A stretch of DNA of 64,000 nucleotides, taken from NCBI RefSeq assembly GCF_958295425.1, contig NC_081145.1:310001-374000 (forward strand), in the 5' to 3' direction. Positions 55,145 to 64,000 of the stretch are shown here, piece by piece. Position 1 is the first letter of the stretch; the number at the start of each line of letters is the position of its first letter. This stretch comes from Solea solea. Its lineage: Eukaryota > Chordata > Actinopteri > Pleuronectiformes > Soleidae. The notes beneath the pieces were generated by a model that saw only the letters and a program-made list of their open reading frames with translations, searched no databases and was not told the DNA's origin. The position numbers and the translations under genes are program-made.

Positions 55145-55842
55145 TGGCCCAACTCCCGCTGGCCGGCTTTACCGGGCCGGGGAACTTCCGGAGTTTTGGC
55201 AGAGTGACCCTGCTCCATGGTTTGAGCACATCGAGGCGCTTTTCCACCTGCGAGGAATAACGGCAGACGACTCCAGATATTATTTGGTGGTCGCTGCACT
55301 GGATCAGCAGTCCACTCGCCGCGTGATGCAGCTCCTGAGCACCCCGCCACGGCACGGAAAGTACGCCGCGCTCAAGCAGTTTCTCCTCCGGCGCTACAGC
55401 CTGTCTGCCACGGAAAGAGCGGATAAGCTGCTTTCGCTTCCTGGTTTGGGTGATGGTTCGGCGGTGGACCAGATGGAGGGTATGCTGTCATTAGGGGTCG
55501 GAGGATGGTGGTTTCCTTTTCCCGCATATTGACCTGCGCCAACTCCCGCTGCCAGTGCGCACAGCCCTGGTGAACTCCGCGTGCCTGGCTGCTGGCGACA
55601 TTCGCGGTTTGGCTGAGGAAGCGGATCTGATCCTGCTGACTTCCAGACGTGTTTCCGTGCAGAGTGTGGCGTCGGATTACCTGCAGCCCACGGTGGAGGA
55701 CGCGGATTTGGCGATGACGGCTGGAGTCTCCACCAGAACACGGCAAGGAGACCTGTGTTTCTTCCACCAGCATTTTGGCGGCAAGGCTCGGCACTGCGTT
55801 CCTCCGTTCGCATTCGAGGCACCGGGAAACGGCGCTCAGTAG
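55145..55842 (+). pseudogene. Gypsy Gag-like protein, frameshifted
   Basis: Starts MAQLPLAGFTGPGNFRSF. After a frame change near 55,198 it reads QSDPAPWFEHIEALFHLRG, ITADDSRYYLVVAALDQQS and LLRRYSLSATERADKLLSL (capsid-like region). Another shift near 55,500 leads to RTALVNSACLAAGDIRGLAE and CFFHQHFGGKARHCVPPF, which resembles the nucleocapsid zinc-knuckle region of this family (C-x2-H spacing altered). The protein would form the particle that packages element RNA. It runs into the protease region in a further frame. Confidence 0.7.
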
Positions 55843-56911
55843 CAGCTGTGGGCGCCGGTGATCGAGAGGAGCTGCTGTTTGTTAAGGACACCCTGTCGGA
55901 TGGACGGTTTCTGGTGGACTCCGGCTCCCAGAAGAGTCTTCTCCCCCCAGCGGCAGCGGCCCACGGTTGAGTGCGGCCAACGGCTCCTCTATCGAGACAT
56001 GTGGTACCAGGTCTGTGACTGTTTGTTTCAATGGACGCAAATTTCAGTTTGACTTTGTGTTAGCCTCCATTACAGTTCCCATTATCGGGGCAGATTTTCT
56101 GTGTGCTAATGGTTCGCTAGTGGATGTCGGTAATCGCCGTTTAATTGATGCTGTGTCTTTTGCTACCTTTCCGTGTCAGACACACGCTAACTTTTCAGTA
56201 TCGGGTGATGTTTTTCAGTGTTTACTGGCAGATTTTCTGTCTTTAACGACCCCCGCGTTTTCTACAGCGGTTACTAAGCATGGCATAGAACACTTAATTC
56301 CGACTACAGGTCCGCCGGTTTTCGCACGTGCGCGGCGCCTCGACACTGTTAAATTAGCTACGGCTAAGGAGGAGTTTGCTACCATGGAGAGTTTAGGAAT
56401 CGTGAGGCGTTCGAACAGCCCGTGGGCCTCGCCGCTCCATATGGTGCCCAAGGCGGATGGGTCTTGGTGGCCGTGCGGCGACTTTCGCCGCCTGAATAAC
56501 ATTACTGCACATGACCGTTATCCCATTCCGCATATTCAGGATTTTTCGGTCCACCTGGCGGGAATGACGATTTTCTCTAAGGTGGATCTGGTGCGTGGTT
56601 ATCATCAGGTTCCCGCACACGCAGAGGACGTGGCAAAAACCGCGGTGATTATGCCACTTTGGGTTTTCGAGTTCCTGCGCATGCCGTTCGGCCTCACGGG
56701 CGGGGCACAAACATTTCAGAGGCTGATGGACACGGTGCTGTGTGACTTCACGTTCATTTTCGTCTATCTGGACGACATTTTGGTGGCCAGCCCGTTGGCT
56801 GATGAGCACCTGTCGCACCTTAAGCGAGTTTTTCGGCACCTTGATGAACATGGCTTGATTGTCAACACAGCAAAATGTCAGTTTGGGCTGCCACAATATA
56901 CATATATATGA
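55800..56911 (+). pseudogene. Gypsy Pol: protease and reverse transcriptase, truncated
   Basis: The protease part contains LSDGRFLVDSGSQKSLLPP, with the catalytic DSG. After a frame change at ~55,967 it continues with ITVPIIGADFL, the second conserved protease block. RT motifs follow: IEHLIPTTGPPVFARARRL, MESLGIVRRSNSPWASPLH, KADGSWWPCGDFRRLN, TIFSKVDLVRGYHQVP (catalytic D), FLRMPFGLTGGAQTFQRLMD and FVYLDDILVASP (catalytic YLDD). The frame then passes AKCQFGLP and ends at the truncation. The usual arginine-rich start of the RT box reads W-W-P-C-G-D-F here. RT thumb, RNase H and integrase are missing. Confidence 0.82.
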
Positions 56912-56999
56912 GCATGTAGGTAGTCACATGTGTCAACTTGTGTCCTTTTTAATGACGAATTGATCGGTGACAAGACGTGGGGTCAGAGATTTTAATTTT

Positions 57000-57225
57000 G
57001 AAATTAGATAAACTCAGTCACTCACTCAGGGGTTAGGTTTAGGCTGACTGAATATACCATATACCAGTGTATACCCTGGGACTACACCACTGGTCTCACC
57101 ACATACCAGCATAGAGGAAGTCAGCAAGTGAATGAGGCAGTCAGTCACTCAGTCAGTGAGTGAGCGAGCGAGGGAGGCAGTCACTCAGTGAGTGAGTGAG
57201 TGACACACACAGGCGATGGGAAAAG
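57000..57225. repeat. Second ACTC/GTGA repeat cluster
   Basis: CTCAGTCACTCACTCAGG at 57,013 and mixed AGTCACTCAGTCAGTGAGTG through GAGTGAGTGAGTGACACAC. Shares units with 54,575-54,836, so the gypsy copy lies within a minisatellite-rich zone. Confidence 0.8.
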
Positions 57226-57330
57226 GTGATGCAGTCACAGTAAGACACTAAGCAACTTATTGACAGACATCGTATACAGTGTCAGTTTTTACAAAGACGT
57301 TGCCTACCAGAGACATATAGCACACACTTC

Positions 57331-57469
57331 TCATTTTGCATGCACTTCCACATGAAGTAAAATGTCCTGTCTTCTCCAAAGACTGACAATCTCGTCCTTG
57401 GTGGGCCGACAGTGACGGGGAACTCCTCCAGGAAAGCGTCCCATTTGCCCAGTGGCCGCACACGTAGCA
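57331..57469 (-). CDS. Terminal exon, unrecognised
   Basis: After a 64-bp intron ending ACAACTGAG, the phase-2 carry-over gives SATCAATGQMGRFPGGVP, then RHCRPTKDEIVSLWRRQDIL and LHVEVHAK with TGA at 57,331-57,333. Two other frames are also open over most of this stretch, so the frame choice rests on the upstream splice phase alone. No polyadenylation signal is obvious downstream. Confidence 0.35.
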
Positions 57470-57533
57470 CTCAGTTGTTTTTTTGTGATGTGGAACGTGT
57501 ACTGACGTCAGCACCGAAAGTGACGACGCTTAC

Positions 57534-57628
57534 CTGTGGTACGCGGAGGACGTGCCCGCGTACCGGGTGTCCCCGCGGCCTAAGCTGTATCCGGCGGCGG
57601 TTGCGCGTTCTCGCAGACCTTCCGGCAG
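57534..57628 (-). CDS. Exon, unrecognised
   Basis: Acceptor CTACACGCCACAG, donor CCACAG/GTAAGCG. 95 bp reading LPEGLRERATAAGYSLGRGD then TRYAGTSSAYH, ending in phase 2. GC-rich compared with its surroundings. Confidence 0.45.
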
Positions 57629-58029
57629 CTGTGGCGTGTAGGAGAGGGGCGAGAAACAAACATAGACAGCGGAAAAGCATCATTTAAGCCAGGTTTTAGG
57701 TTCAGTGGTTCGCAAAATATGCCTTTGTCTAAAGCGAAGAACGAACCGACTGACAATACCAGCACTGACAATTACCAATGACAAGGTACACAAATGCGAT
57801 GCGCTAGTTTCGCTCACTTCATGAGTGAAATTATCTCACCCCTGTTTAGGAAATGAAAAGCACACTCCCTGCTTCCAGAGACAGTTCAAGTCGGACCTGG
57901 GGTTTGCAACTGGGAGTCCCGTGTTCCCCAAGAAGAAGCAGCTATGGTCTATTTTTTTAAAAAAAAAAAGAAAAAAAAAAAAAAAAGAAATAATAATACT
58001 TCTTTTTTACAAAAGAACTCTCTTCTCAC
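57629..58029. other. Intron-like sequence of the putative gene, with A-rich tract
   Basis: Lies between two candidate exons. Contains a T7/A12/A15 low-complexity run at 57,951-57,986. A short plus-strand frame near 57,880-57,935 (FKSDLGFATGSPVFPKKK) is unexplained. Confidence 0.35.
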
Positions 58030-58148
58030 CCGATCCTCGTCGATGGTGATGAAGGCTCTGTCCGCATCGCCTTTGAAGTGGATCGTGGCCCCTAAACCGG
58101 CACTCAGCTCTCGGTCATTCCAATTTTTGTAGGCAAGGATAGAACCAA
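58030..58148 (-). CDS. Exon, unrecognised
   Basis: Acceptor GTACACTTCAAG, donor GATCGG/GTGAGA. The open frame reads GSILAYKNWNDRELSAGLGA then TIHFKGDADRAFITIDEDR and ends in phase 0, matching the next exon's start. Confidence 0.45.
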
Positions 58149-58216
58149 CTTGAAGTGTACAAAGGTCAAAGTTGCAGGGAAACAGAGACTGGCAGGAGGG
58201 GACTAGAACGACTTAC

Positions 58217-58386
58217 TTTAAACTCCACCACCGTCTTCTCAGGCTTGCGGTGTTTCGCCAACAGGGTGGCCATGCAGAAGTGTCGGTACATGGTCAGTTG
58301 AGTAGACATCCGCTCTCCCCCCGTCAAGATCCTATGGCAGGCTTCCTCAGTCCACTCCTTGGTCATCTCCAGCAAACGCTTGCGAG
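58217..58386 (-). CDS. Exon encoding helical block, unrecognised
   Basis: Acceptor GATGCACCTCAG, 170 bp, donor TTTAAA/GTAAGT, a good consensus pair. The only open frame reads RKRLLEMTKEWTEEACHRIL, TGGERMSTQLTMYRHFCMAT and LLAKHRKPEKTVVEFK, strongly amphipathic. It joins in phase to the upstream finger exon. The junction to the next exon is off by one base unless an upstream acceptor (CCTGCCAG) is used, and that would leave an intron of only 28 bp. Confidence 0.5.
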
Positions 58387-58508
58387 CTGAGGTGCATCAC
58401 AGATCGGTAAAGGCAATTTACATTGGAGACACAAAAGGTGAAAAACCCCAAAGAGAGTCATCTTTAATGTTAATCAAATCATGAGCGTAACCAACCTCTA
58501 CTCCACAC

Positions 58509-58799
58509 CCTGGACGTCCTCCACCGGCTCACAGACAACAAAGAATCTTCGTCGCTTAAGTCGGTCGACTAACGCCCGGCGAGACCTTTCTTCCGGAACC
58601 AGTGACACCAGTTCCTGGTACTCCCATCTCCTACCCGCCCTGGTCCACTGGCGTTGAGACGTTTTAGCCAGCTTCAGCTCTGTCTCCCGCTCTTCAGGGC
58701 GTGCTCGCCTTCATGCACGCCCGTCTCAGGTGTACAGACAGCACCTCGTAGCCCCTCTTGCACCTTAGGCAGTATACGACTCGTCTGTCGGGCCCTCCC
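58509..58799 (-). CDS. Exon with C2HC-type zinc finger
   Basis: An acceptor (CTCTGTTTTGGAAG) precedes GGAGGGCCCGAC. The frame gives RRVVYCLRCKRGYEVLSVHL followed by RRACMKASTP, a CxxC-x9-H-x4-C finger. Removing one C from the CCC at 58,697-58,699 would continue in frame with EERETELKLAKTSQRQW, WEYQELVSLVPEERSRRALV and RRRFFVVCEPVEDVQ. Without that the exon stops at TGA right after STP. A donor CAGG/GTGTGG ends it in phase 1, which fits the next exon (phase CT). The lysine/arginine-rich composition suggests a nuclear protein. Confidence 0.45.
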
Positions 58800-58869
58800 T
58801 TCCAAAACAGAGCAAAGAGAGAGGGTACATTCAACAGATAAGAGCTTCTCTTCTCCCAAATGTAATCAG

Positions 58870-59212
58870 GTGAAGTCTCTATTCACAAGCACATGCATGT
58901 ACATACTTACATCTTTTCACAACCAACTTTCGATCTGTGAAAACAAAACGGCACACATGCACACAATGTTAAATAAAGAAAAAGTTAAATAAGGGAAAAA
59001 AAAAACCCCCACAAGCCAATTTCCTATTATCCACCCTGCGCATGCACACTTCGTTATTTTTATTTATTTTCGGGCTTTTGCCTTTGCAGCAACAGCGAGT
59101 GAACAAGCAGATAATTGACGCGTCTTTACTGCAAACTCGAACACAAACTCGACCCCACTAAACACATTTAAACAAAAAACACCAAAGAGATAAATAAATG
59201 ACTAATACTCAC
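58870..59212. other. Intron 1-like sequence of the putative gene
   Basis: AT-rich between the first non-coding exon and the finger exon. GGGAAAAAAAAAACCCCC near 58,994 is low complexity. Nothing else recognised. Confidence 0.35.
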
Positions 59213-59319
59213 GTTTGCAGTAGTCCCACCAAAAGTTGTTTGACAAGAGTAAGTGTCAGTGTCAACTTTATCCTCCTCAGTCCATCTTGTCCCTCACACC
59301 AACTTTCTCCTTTGCTGGT

Positions 59320-59420
59320 GCTATCTGGGATGGGGGAGGGGAGAGTAGGGGGAGGAGCCGGTGAGGAGGAGGAGCCGGTGAGGAGCCACCAATGGGCTCA
59401 TTCCCACACTGTGCCTCTCC
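59320..59420 (-). promoter_or_regulatory. Candidate promoter of the 57-59 kb gene
   Basis: G-rich on the plus strand (GGGGAGAGTAGGGGGAGGAG), with repeated GGAGCCGGTGAGGA units and an inverted CCAAT box (ACCAATGGG). It sits just upstream of a GTGAGT donor-bearing non-coding exon. No TATA box is seen. Confidence 0.35.
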
Positions 59421-59444
59421 TTTTTTTTTCAACACAACGTTTTG

Positions 59445-59520
59445 TTACATTACATTAGTTACATGTCATTTAGCAGACTTAGACAGTCTTCCTCGTCTTA
59501 GTAGAGGTAGAGTCGAGGTT
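59445..59520 (-). mobile_element. L2 LINE 3'-end scrap with internal deletion
   Basis: TTACATTACATTAGTTACAT then GTCATTTAGCAGAC is the reverse of the L2 tail, joined to CTCGTCTTAGTAGAGGTAGA, which corresponds to the end of the L2 coding region (24,665-24,690). Confidence 0.65.
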
Positions 59521-59974
59521 TGTCATTTTTCTTTCTTCAATGCTTAATAGCATGCAATAGGATTTTAAGAATGAAACTTTTCTTCAGTCAACATTTGTTT
59601 TCAAGATTCAAGATTCAAGAGGTTTATTGTCATATGTTCAGTTAAGACAGACGTCACACTGCACAATGAAATTCTTACTTTGCACATCTCCCTGGTCACA
59701 AAAAAAGAGAGAAAAAAATTAAATAAAAATATATATATGTTACTTAACAGTGTCAGAAATATAATTTTAAAAAGGCTACAATAAAATTTAAGTTAAAAAT
59801 GTACAGACTAAAAAAACAAAATTAAAATTAAAATGAAAAATGGAATCTTAGAACAGATCCAAGGACAATATTGCACGATTGATTCTAGGAAGAAATCATA
59901 ACAAGTATTGACAGTACAGAGTAGCAGCAGTGTTTGTATGTTAATCAGTTCTGGGGGGGTGTATGTAGATCAGT

Positions 59975-61340
59975 TCAGGGATGTGAGGGAGGGGGGGGGG
60001 GGGGGTCTTGATGAGGGAGCTGTTCACCAGCCTGATGGCCTGTGGATAAAAACTGTTTGTCATCCTTGTGGTTTTGGATCTCAGACTCCTGTAGCGTGAA
60101 GAGTCTGTGCTGTGGGTGTGTGCTGTCTTTGATGATGTTGTGGGCTCTTCTGGTGGCCCTGGTGGAGTAGATGTCCTGAAGTGAGTGGAAGGCTGCTCCA
60201 GAGATGGACTGTGCAGTTTTGACCACCCACTGGAGGGCCTTCCTGTCTTGGGCAGTGAAGTTTCCATACCAGACTGTGATGGAACTGGTGAGGATGCTCT
60301 CGACCGTACACCTGTAGAAGTTGCTGAGGATTTTCGATGACATGCCAAATTTTCTCAGCTTTCTCAGGAAGTACAGTCGCTGCTTGGCTTTTTTAATCCT
60401 TTGTTGTGTGTTGTGAGACCAAGTGAGGTCCTCGCTGATGTAAGTCCCGAGGAATTTGAAGATTTTCACCCTGTCCACTTCTGTCTCACCTATGCACAGT
60501 GGTATGTGCTGCACTGTCTTCCTTCTCGGGTCAATGATCATCTCCTTGGTCTTTTCTGCATTCAAGGAGAGATTATTGTCCTGACACCAGGCCACAAGTT
60601 CTGCCACCTCTCTTCTATACGCTGTCTCCGACCCACCAGTAATCAGTCCGATGACTGTAGTATCGTCCGCAAACTTTACGATACTGTTGTTGTTCTGGGT
60701 GGCCACACAATCGTAGGTGAAGAGGGTGTACAGTAAGGGACTCAGCACGCAGCCCTGGGGGGTCCCTATGCTTACAGTTCTTGTTTGAGATGTGCAGTTG
60801 CCAACTCTGACTGACTGGGGTCTGTCATTGAGGAAGCTCAGCACCCAGTTACAGAGACCAGGTGTCAAACCAAGAGTGAGGAGCTTAGTAGAGAGTTTAT
60901 GGGGAATGACCATGTTAAACGCTGAGCTGTAGTCTATTAAAAGCAGTCTGACGTATGTATCCTTGGCCTCTAGGTGAGTGAGGGTGGTGTGAATGACAGT
61001 GTTGATGGCATCGTCTGTGGACTGGTTCTGACGGTACGCAAACTGTAAAGGGTCCTAGGTGTCCGGGATGTTCTTTTTGATGTGTGTCATGACTATCCTC
61101 CCGAAACACTTCATCACTATAGGGGTGAGTGCAATGGGACGATAGTCATTCAGGCAGGTCACAATGTTTTTCTTTGGGAGGGGAACGATGGTGGTGGATT
61201 TGAAGCAGACAGGAACAACAGCTTGTGCTAGTGACAGGTTGTAGATATCAGCAAGCACATCAGCCAGTTCCCATGAACAGACCCTGAGGGCACGCCCGGA
61301 GATGTTGTCTGGGCCAGCTGCTTTCCGTGGATTTGAGTGG
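59975..61340 (-). pseudogene. LINE reverse transcriptase
   Basis: From the frame change at ~61,340: [39 protein letters not shown], then a TAG near 61,056 replacing a codon in [20 protein letters not shown]. After it [18 protein letters not shown] (catalytic D), [37 protein letters not shown] (catalytic ADD), [34 protein letters not shown] and [17 protein letters not shown] run continuously to the C-terminal [20 protein letters not shown]. Apart from the one nonsense codon the RT is open for about 430 codons. The last ~25 residues are proline-rich from a G-run near 59,990 and differ from the family end. Confidence 0.87.
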
Positions 61341-62850
61341 TGAGTGGTAAGTCTTGTGCACGCTCTGTGGTCAGTGGTCCTCTCTGTTGGTTGGTGTTGA
61401 GGGCCTCGAAGCGGGCATAGAACTCATTTAGCTCATCTGGTAGTGAGGGCTGGCTGGTTGTGGCCCATCTGTTCCCCTGCTGGTAGTCAGTGATGTGCTG
61501 CAGCCCTTTCCACATGCGACGGGAATCTGTGGTGGAGTAGAAACCCTCCAGCTTCAGTCTGTATTGCTTCTTGGCATCTCTGATGGACCTACGCAGGTCA
61601 TATTTGGCCTTTTTGTAGTCCTCAGCGCTGCCTGAGGCAAATGCAGCGGAGCGTGCACGTAGCATGGACCGAACTTCACAGTTGATCCAGGGCTTTTGGT
61701 TTGGGTATATCCTGCCACGTTTTGTGGGTACAATGTTTTCTTCACATGTACTGATGTAGCATGTGACACTGGAGGCATATTCCTGCAAGTCCACAATACA
61801 GTCAGTCCCCGTAGCAGCAGCTTTAAAAATGTCCCAATTTGTAATATCAAAGCAGTCCTGAAGCACCAGTTCAGTTTCTTCATTCAACACTTTAACTATA
61901 GCACATACTGGGGGGGCTTGCTTGAGGCGTTGTCTGTATGCAGGGTAGAGGAAAGCTGAGATGTGGTCGGACTGACCAAAGTGAGGCCGAGGCACAGCCT
62001 TGTAGGCTCCCTTTATGTTGCAGTAGACCTGGTCCAGAGTGTTGTTCTCCCTCGTTGGAAAGTTCACTTGTTGGTGGTATTTGGGGAGAACACTCTTGAG
62101 GTTGCAGTGGTTGAAATCGCCGGCTGCAACGAACACTGCGTCCGGGTGTGTGGTCTTGTGTTTGTTGATGATGTCATGCAGCAGCCTCAGCGCCGTGGCG
62201 GAGTCCGCCCGCGGCGGGATGTGAACACTCAGCAAAAACACAGCACTGAACTCCCTAAGGCAGATAGAATGGTCTGCATTTCACCATTAAAAGTTCGATA
62301 TCAGACGAGCAGTGTCTTTTAACCACCTGTACGTCCGAGCACCAACTGTTGTTTACGTAGACACACACGCCGCCGCCTCTCTTCCTTTCCGAAGCCACTG
62401 TACGGTCTCCGCGGTGGACGGAGTGCGTTAAGATGAATGGCAGAGTCTGGGATGCTGTTCGAAAGCCAGGTTTCAGTGAAAATAAGAGCACAGCATTCTC
62501 TTAACTCACGCTGTGTTGTTATCCTGGTCCTCAGCTCATCCATCTTGTTATCGATAGAGCGAACGTTGGCTAGCAGCAAGCTAGGTAGCACTTGCCTTTA
62601 GCCTAGCATGTAGCCCTGCTCTCTTGCCGCGTAGCCGCCTTGTCCGCTCTCTCCGTCGGCTGTGCTGGTCACCCACTGCCGGTGCTGTTGGGTCTTCCTG
62701 GTTGTGGTTAGCGGGGTTTCGGCGTAACAGAAAGTTAAAGTCCGTCAAGCTGAAAGTGAGCTCATGGTGAGCTAAACCAATCTCCAAAAGCGTATCTCTG
62801 TTGTATCTAACTGCAGCATTACCAAACTTAAAATCTAGGGTACAAATCCA
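61228..62850 (-). pseudogene. LINE N-terminus and endonuclease
   Basis: Reading from the right: RDTLLEIGLAHHELTFSLTD, a basic region RRRERTRRLRGKRAGLHARL, then (new frame) LPSLLLANVRSIDNKMDEL, CALIFTETWLSNSIPDSA (catalytic E), RKRGGGVCVYVNNSWC, FLLSVHIPPRADSATALRL, VFVAAGDFNHCNLKSVLP and GQSDHISAFLYPAY (SDH block). A long linker follows with RGRIYPNQKPWINCEVRSML. Frame changes occur near 62,590, 62,390, 62,255 and 61,340. The APE active-site residues are all present, so decay is recent or caused by a few indels only. Confidence 0.83.
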
Positions 62851-62930
62851 AACAGTAATATAAATAAAACAAAGTAGTTGCCGGGGAGACGCCGCAAACA
62901 CATTCCCCGCGGAGGGCGCCATGTTAAGAT

Positions 62931-63300
62931 CCCATGTTTTTGCAAGGAATACATATTTATATAGTAATTGTGATAATAACAACGATAATAATATAAAGTC
63001 TGCATCGTTGCTGTGCGGAAAAAGTAAACAACTGTATTGTCCTGACCTGAACATTCCAAGACCAGAAGTAGAAATTACACACAGACCATGTGACTGTGGA
63101 GGCGAGCCAGCAACATATCTTCAAGTTGAATATTCAAAATTGAGGTTTAAGGATTAAAAACTGTAACAAAAAAAAACAATTATTATTATAGAACTATTGA
63201 TGAATGGAACCTTAAAAATTCTACCAATTGCACCTTTAAATGGTCTATTACATGGACTCACATAAAATCAGCCCTGAATTCAGTTCAAGAAACTGTTTTT
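62931..63300. other. Unassigned sequence, short plus-strand frame
   Basis: A plus-strand frame ends CDCGGEPATYLQVEYSKLRF at 63,157. It looks protein-like but I cannot place it, and it is open only from within the LINE edge. The rest is AT-rich. Confidence 0.3.
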
Positions 63301-63301
63301 T

Positions 63302-63530
63302 TATTTAGACAGACAGACAGACGACTTTATTAATCCCTTTGGGAGGTTCCCTCGGGGAAATTAACAGCTCCAAAATCCACACACAGCACTGTTAAAATTA
63401 GAGTCACACTTTACAGGAGACTGGAAAGAGAAACACCCAGGTACCAAACACCATAACATATAGAATAAAATATAGTATAGAATAAAATAAGATAAAAATA
63501 AAAATATAAAAATAAAAATGGAAATGACCT
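63302..63530 (-). mobile_element. LINE/SINE 3' tail with (GTCT)n end
   Basis: AGACAGACAGACAG then ACGACTTTATTAATCCCTTT and GGGAGGTTCCCTCGGGGAAA is a common fish retroposon 3' end in reverse orientation. AATAAAATAAGATAAAAAT follows. Only the 3' UTR remains. Confidence 0.65.
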
Positions 63531-63534
63531 ATGC

Positions 63535-63569
<35 letters not shown>

Positions 63570-63656
63570 ACATATATATATATATGTATACATACATACA
63601 CACAACACATATATATGTATATATAAATTTATATATATATATACATATACATATAC

Positions 63657-63688
<32 letters not shown>

Positions 63689-63715
63689 ATACATATATAT
63701 ATATACATCAATGGA
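63531..63715. repeat. (TA)n / (TATACA)n microsatellite
   Basis: Long TATATATATATA runs with interspersed CATACATACA and CATATACATATA. Confidence 0.95.
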
Positions 63716-64000
63716 GTTTTATAAAACAACAAATGACTCATGATTGGTTTTTCAGAAGCCTGGTATGGACCTAGTATGGAAGTAAGTACATACCACTGCT
63801 CACGTTTGGGTGTAATTTATGGAAAATGTAAAAAGTTGAGAAGAATGCAATATTCATTTCTTCATCTCATCTTTTCAACAACAGTGGTCGTAAGGGATTT
63901 TTTAGGCTGATTCCGTTTACCGTTATTTAAAAACACTTTGCAGCACACAGGTTTATTTTCTAAATTTTCTTTAATATAAAATTATAACATAGTAATACAA
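63716..64000. other. Unassigned sequence at the window end
   Basis: AT-rich; no feature recognised. Confidence 0.4.

Larger units (their letters stand above)
54891..56901 (+). mobile_element. Ty3/gypsy retrotransposon, truncated in RT
   Basis: A 5' LTR, PBS, gag-like region, protease and first half of RT are present. RNase H, integrase and a recognisable 3' LTR are absent. The element stops at GGGCTGCCACA, whose last seven bases TGCCACA are the LTR end, and is followed by ATATACATATATAT. The left flank is GTATATATATAT. An ATATA target duplication is therefore possible. Frames change at least four times. Confidence 0.83.
57331..59300 (-). pseudogene. Putative spliced gene or pseudogene, C2HC-finger protein, unrecognised
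   Basis: Several exon-like blocks on the minus strand share compatible splice sites and reading phases: 59,213-59,300 (non-coding first exon ending AAAC/GTGAGTAT), 58,509-58,799, 58,217-58,386, 58,030-58,148, 57,534-57,628 and 57,331-57,469. Upstream, 59,320-59,420 is GC-rich with CCAAT on the minus strand (CCCATTGGTGG), a plausible promoter. One extra C near 58,697 breaks the finger exon, and the 58,217/58,148 junction is off by one base, so it may be dead. The overall build, with a finger exon followed by a helical block containing MYRHFCMATLLAKHR, faintly resembles fish Crypton-derived tyrosine recombinases. I would not assert that. Confidence 0.45.
59604..62930 (-). mobile_element. CR1/L2-group LINE, nearly full length
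   Basis: A 3.3-kb minus-strand LINE with N-terminal region, endonuclease, RT and 3' UTR. The 3' end at the left is a (CTTGAAT)n tail, seen on the plus strand as TTCAAGATTCAAGATTCAAG. The 5' end near 62,925 is GC-rich (GGAGGGCGCCATGTTAAG). Flanks share only TGTTTT-like words, so the target duplication is uncertain. It belongs to the same family as 45,683-47,765. Several single-base frame changes and one nonsense codon inactivate it. Confidence 0.87.

Noticed and set aside
55023..55891. Minus-strand frames over the gypsy gag region
   Set aside because: Shadows of the plus-strand gag/protease coding sequence, which has the recognisable motifs.
57251..57514. Alternative minus-strand frames over the terminal exon region
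   Set aside because: Both other frames are open here too; I kept only the frame that continues from the upstream splice phase, with low confidence.
63404..63741. Ile/Tyr-rich frames in both orientations
   Set aside because: Translation of the TA microsatellite.

Overview
The window looks like repeat-dense DNA from a teleost (probably percomorph) fish. The evidence is RTE/Rex3-type, L2, Rex1 and Tx1/L1-type LINEs, a V-SINE-like tRNA-derived SINE, hAT, piggyBac and TTAA-flanked DNA transposon relics, a Ty3/gypsy element, and short GT-AG introns. There is no bacterial-style gene organisation. No intact conventional host gene is visible. I recognise no new multi-gene system, and almost every long reading frame belongs to a transposable element.

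Layout. 1-14,470 is an AT-rich satellite array with a ~176 bp monomer. It holds two near-identical copies of a ~640 bp non-satellite block, and it is organised into higher-order blocks with offsets of about 3,682 bp (left half) and 2,284 bp (right half). A SINE with a perfect 12-bp target duplication sits at the array edge (14,471-14,854). 15,006-17,795 is a broken RTE/Rex3-like LINE on the minus strand inside a palindromic sequence. 17,852-17,977 may be a terminal exon. 18,098-20,260 is a rearranged Tx1/L1-type relic containing a hAT MITE with an 8-bp duplication, followed by a second SINE. 21,053-24,935 is a nearly complete L2 LINE with a duplicated 338-bp 5' unit and only one frameshift in the endonuclease/RT region.

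25,000-38,320 is mosaic. Two arms of 1.1-1.3 kb lie in inverted orientation about 10 kb apart. Between and around them are an L1 ORF1 fragment, a TTAA-flanked MITE, a DDE (HARBI1/ISL2EU-like) transposase tail, minisatellites and retroposon tails. A Rex1 fragment abuts the right arm. 41,200-43,617 is a piggyBac (PGBD4-like) copy on the minus strand whose catalytic core is deleted, with a LINE fragment nested in its non-coding flank. 43,618-49,690 is a second copy of the Tx1 relic, split by a ~4.2 kb element with palindromic terminal inverted repeats that itself contains a 2.1 kb LINE. 52,330-54,390 is another Tx1/L1-type LINE. 54,575-56,901 is an ACTC/AGTC minisatellite followed by a Ty3/gypsy element cut off in RT. 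57,331-59,300 (minus) is the best candidate for a spliced non-repeat gene: a C2HC-finger exon, three to four further exons and an upstream CCAAT/GC-rich stretch. One 1-nt break inside the finger exon and one unresolved exon junction suggest it may be a pseudogene. 59,604-62,930 is a near full-length LINE of the family also seen at 45,683-47,765. The right end holds a LINE 3' tail and a TA microsatellite.

The elements show a clear order of events. SINE and LINE copies sit inside satellite, MITE and DNA-transposon sequence with recognisable target duplications, and several interrupted repeats have an uninterrupted relative elsewhere in the window. These allow insertion points to be read directly. 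All coordinates were worked out by eye; boundaries without a stated target duplication are approximate (tens of bases).
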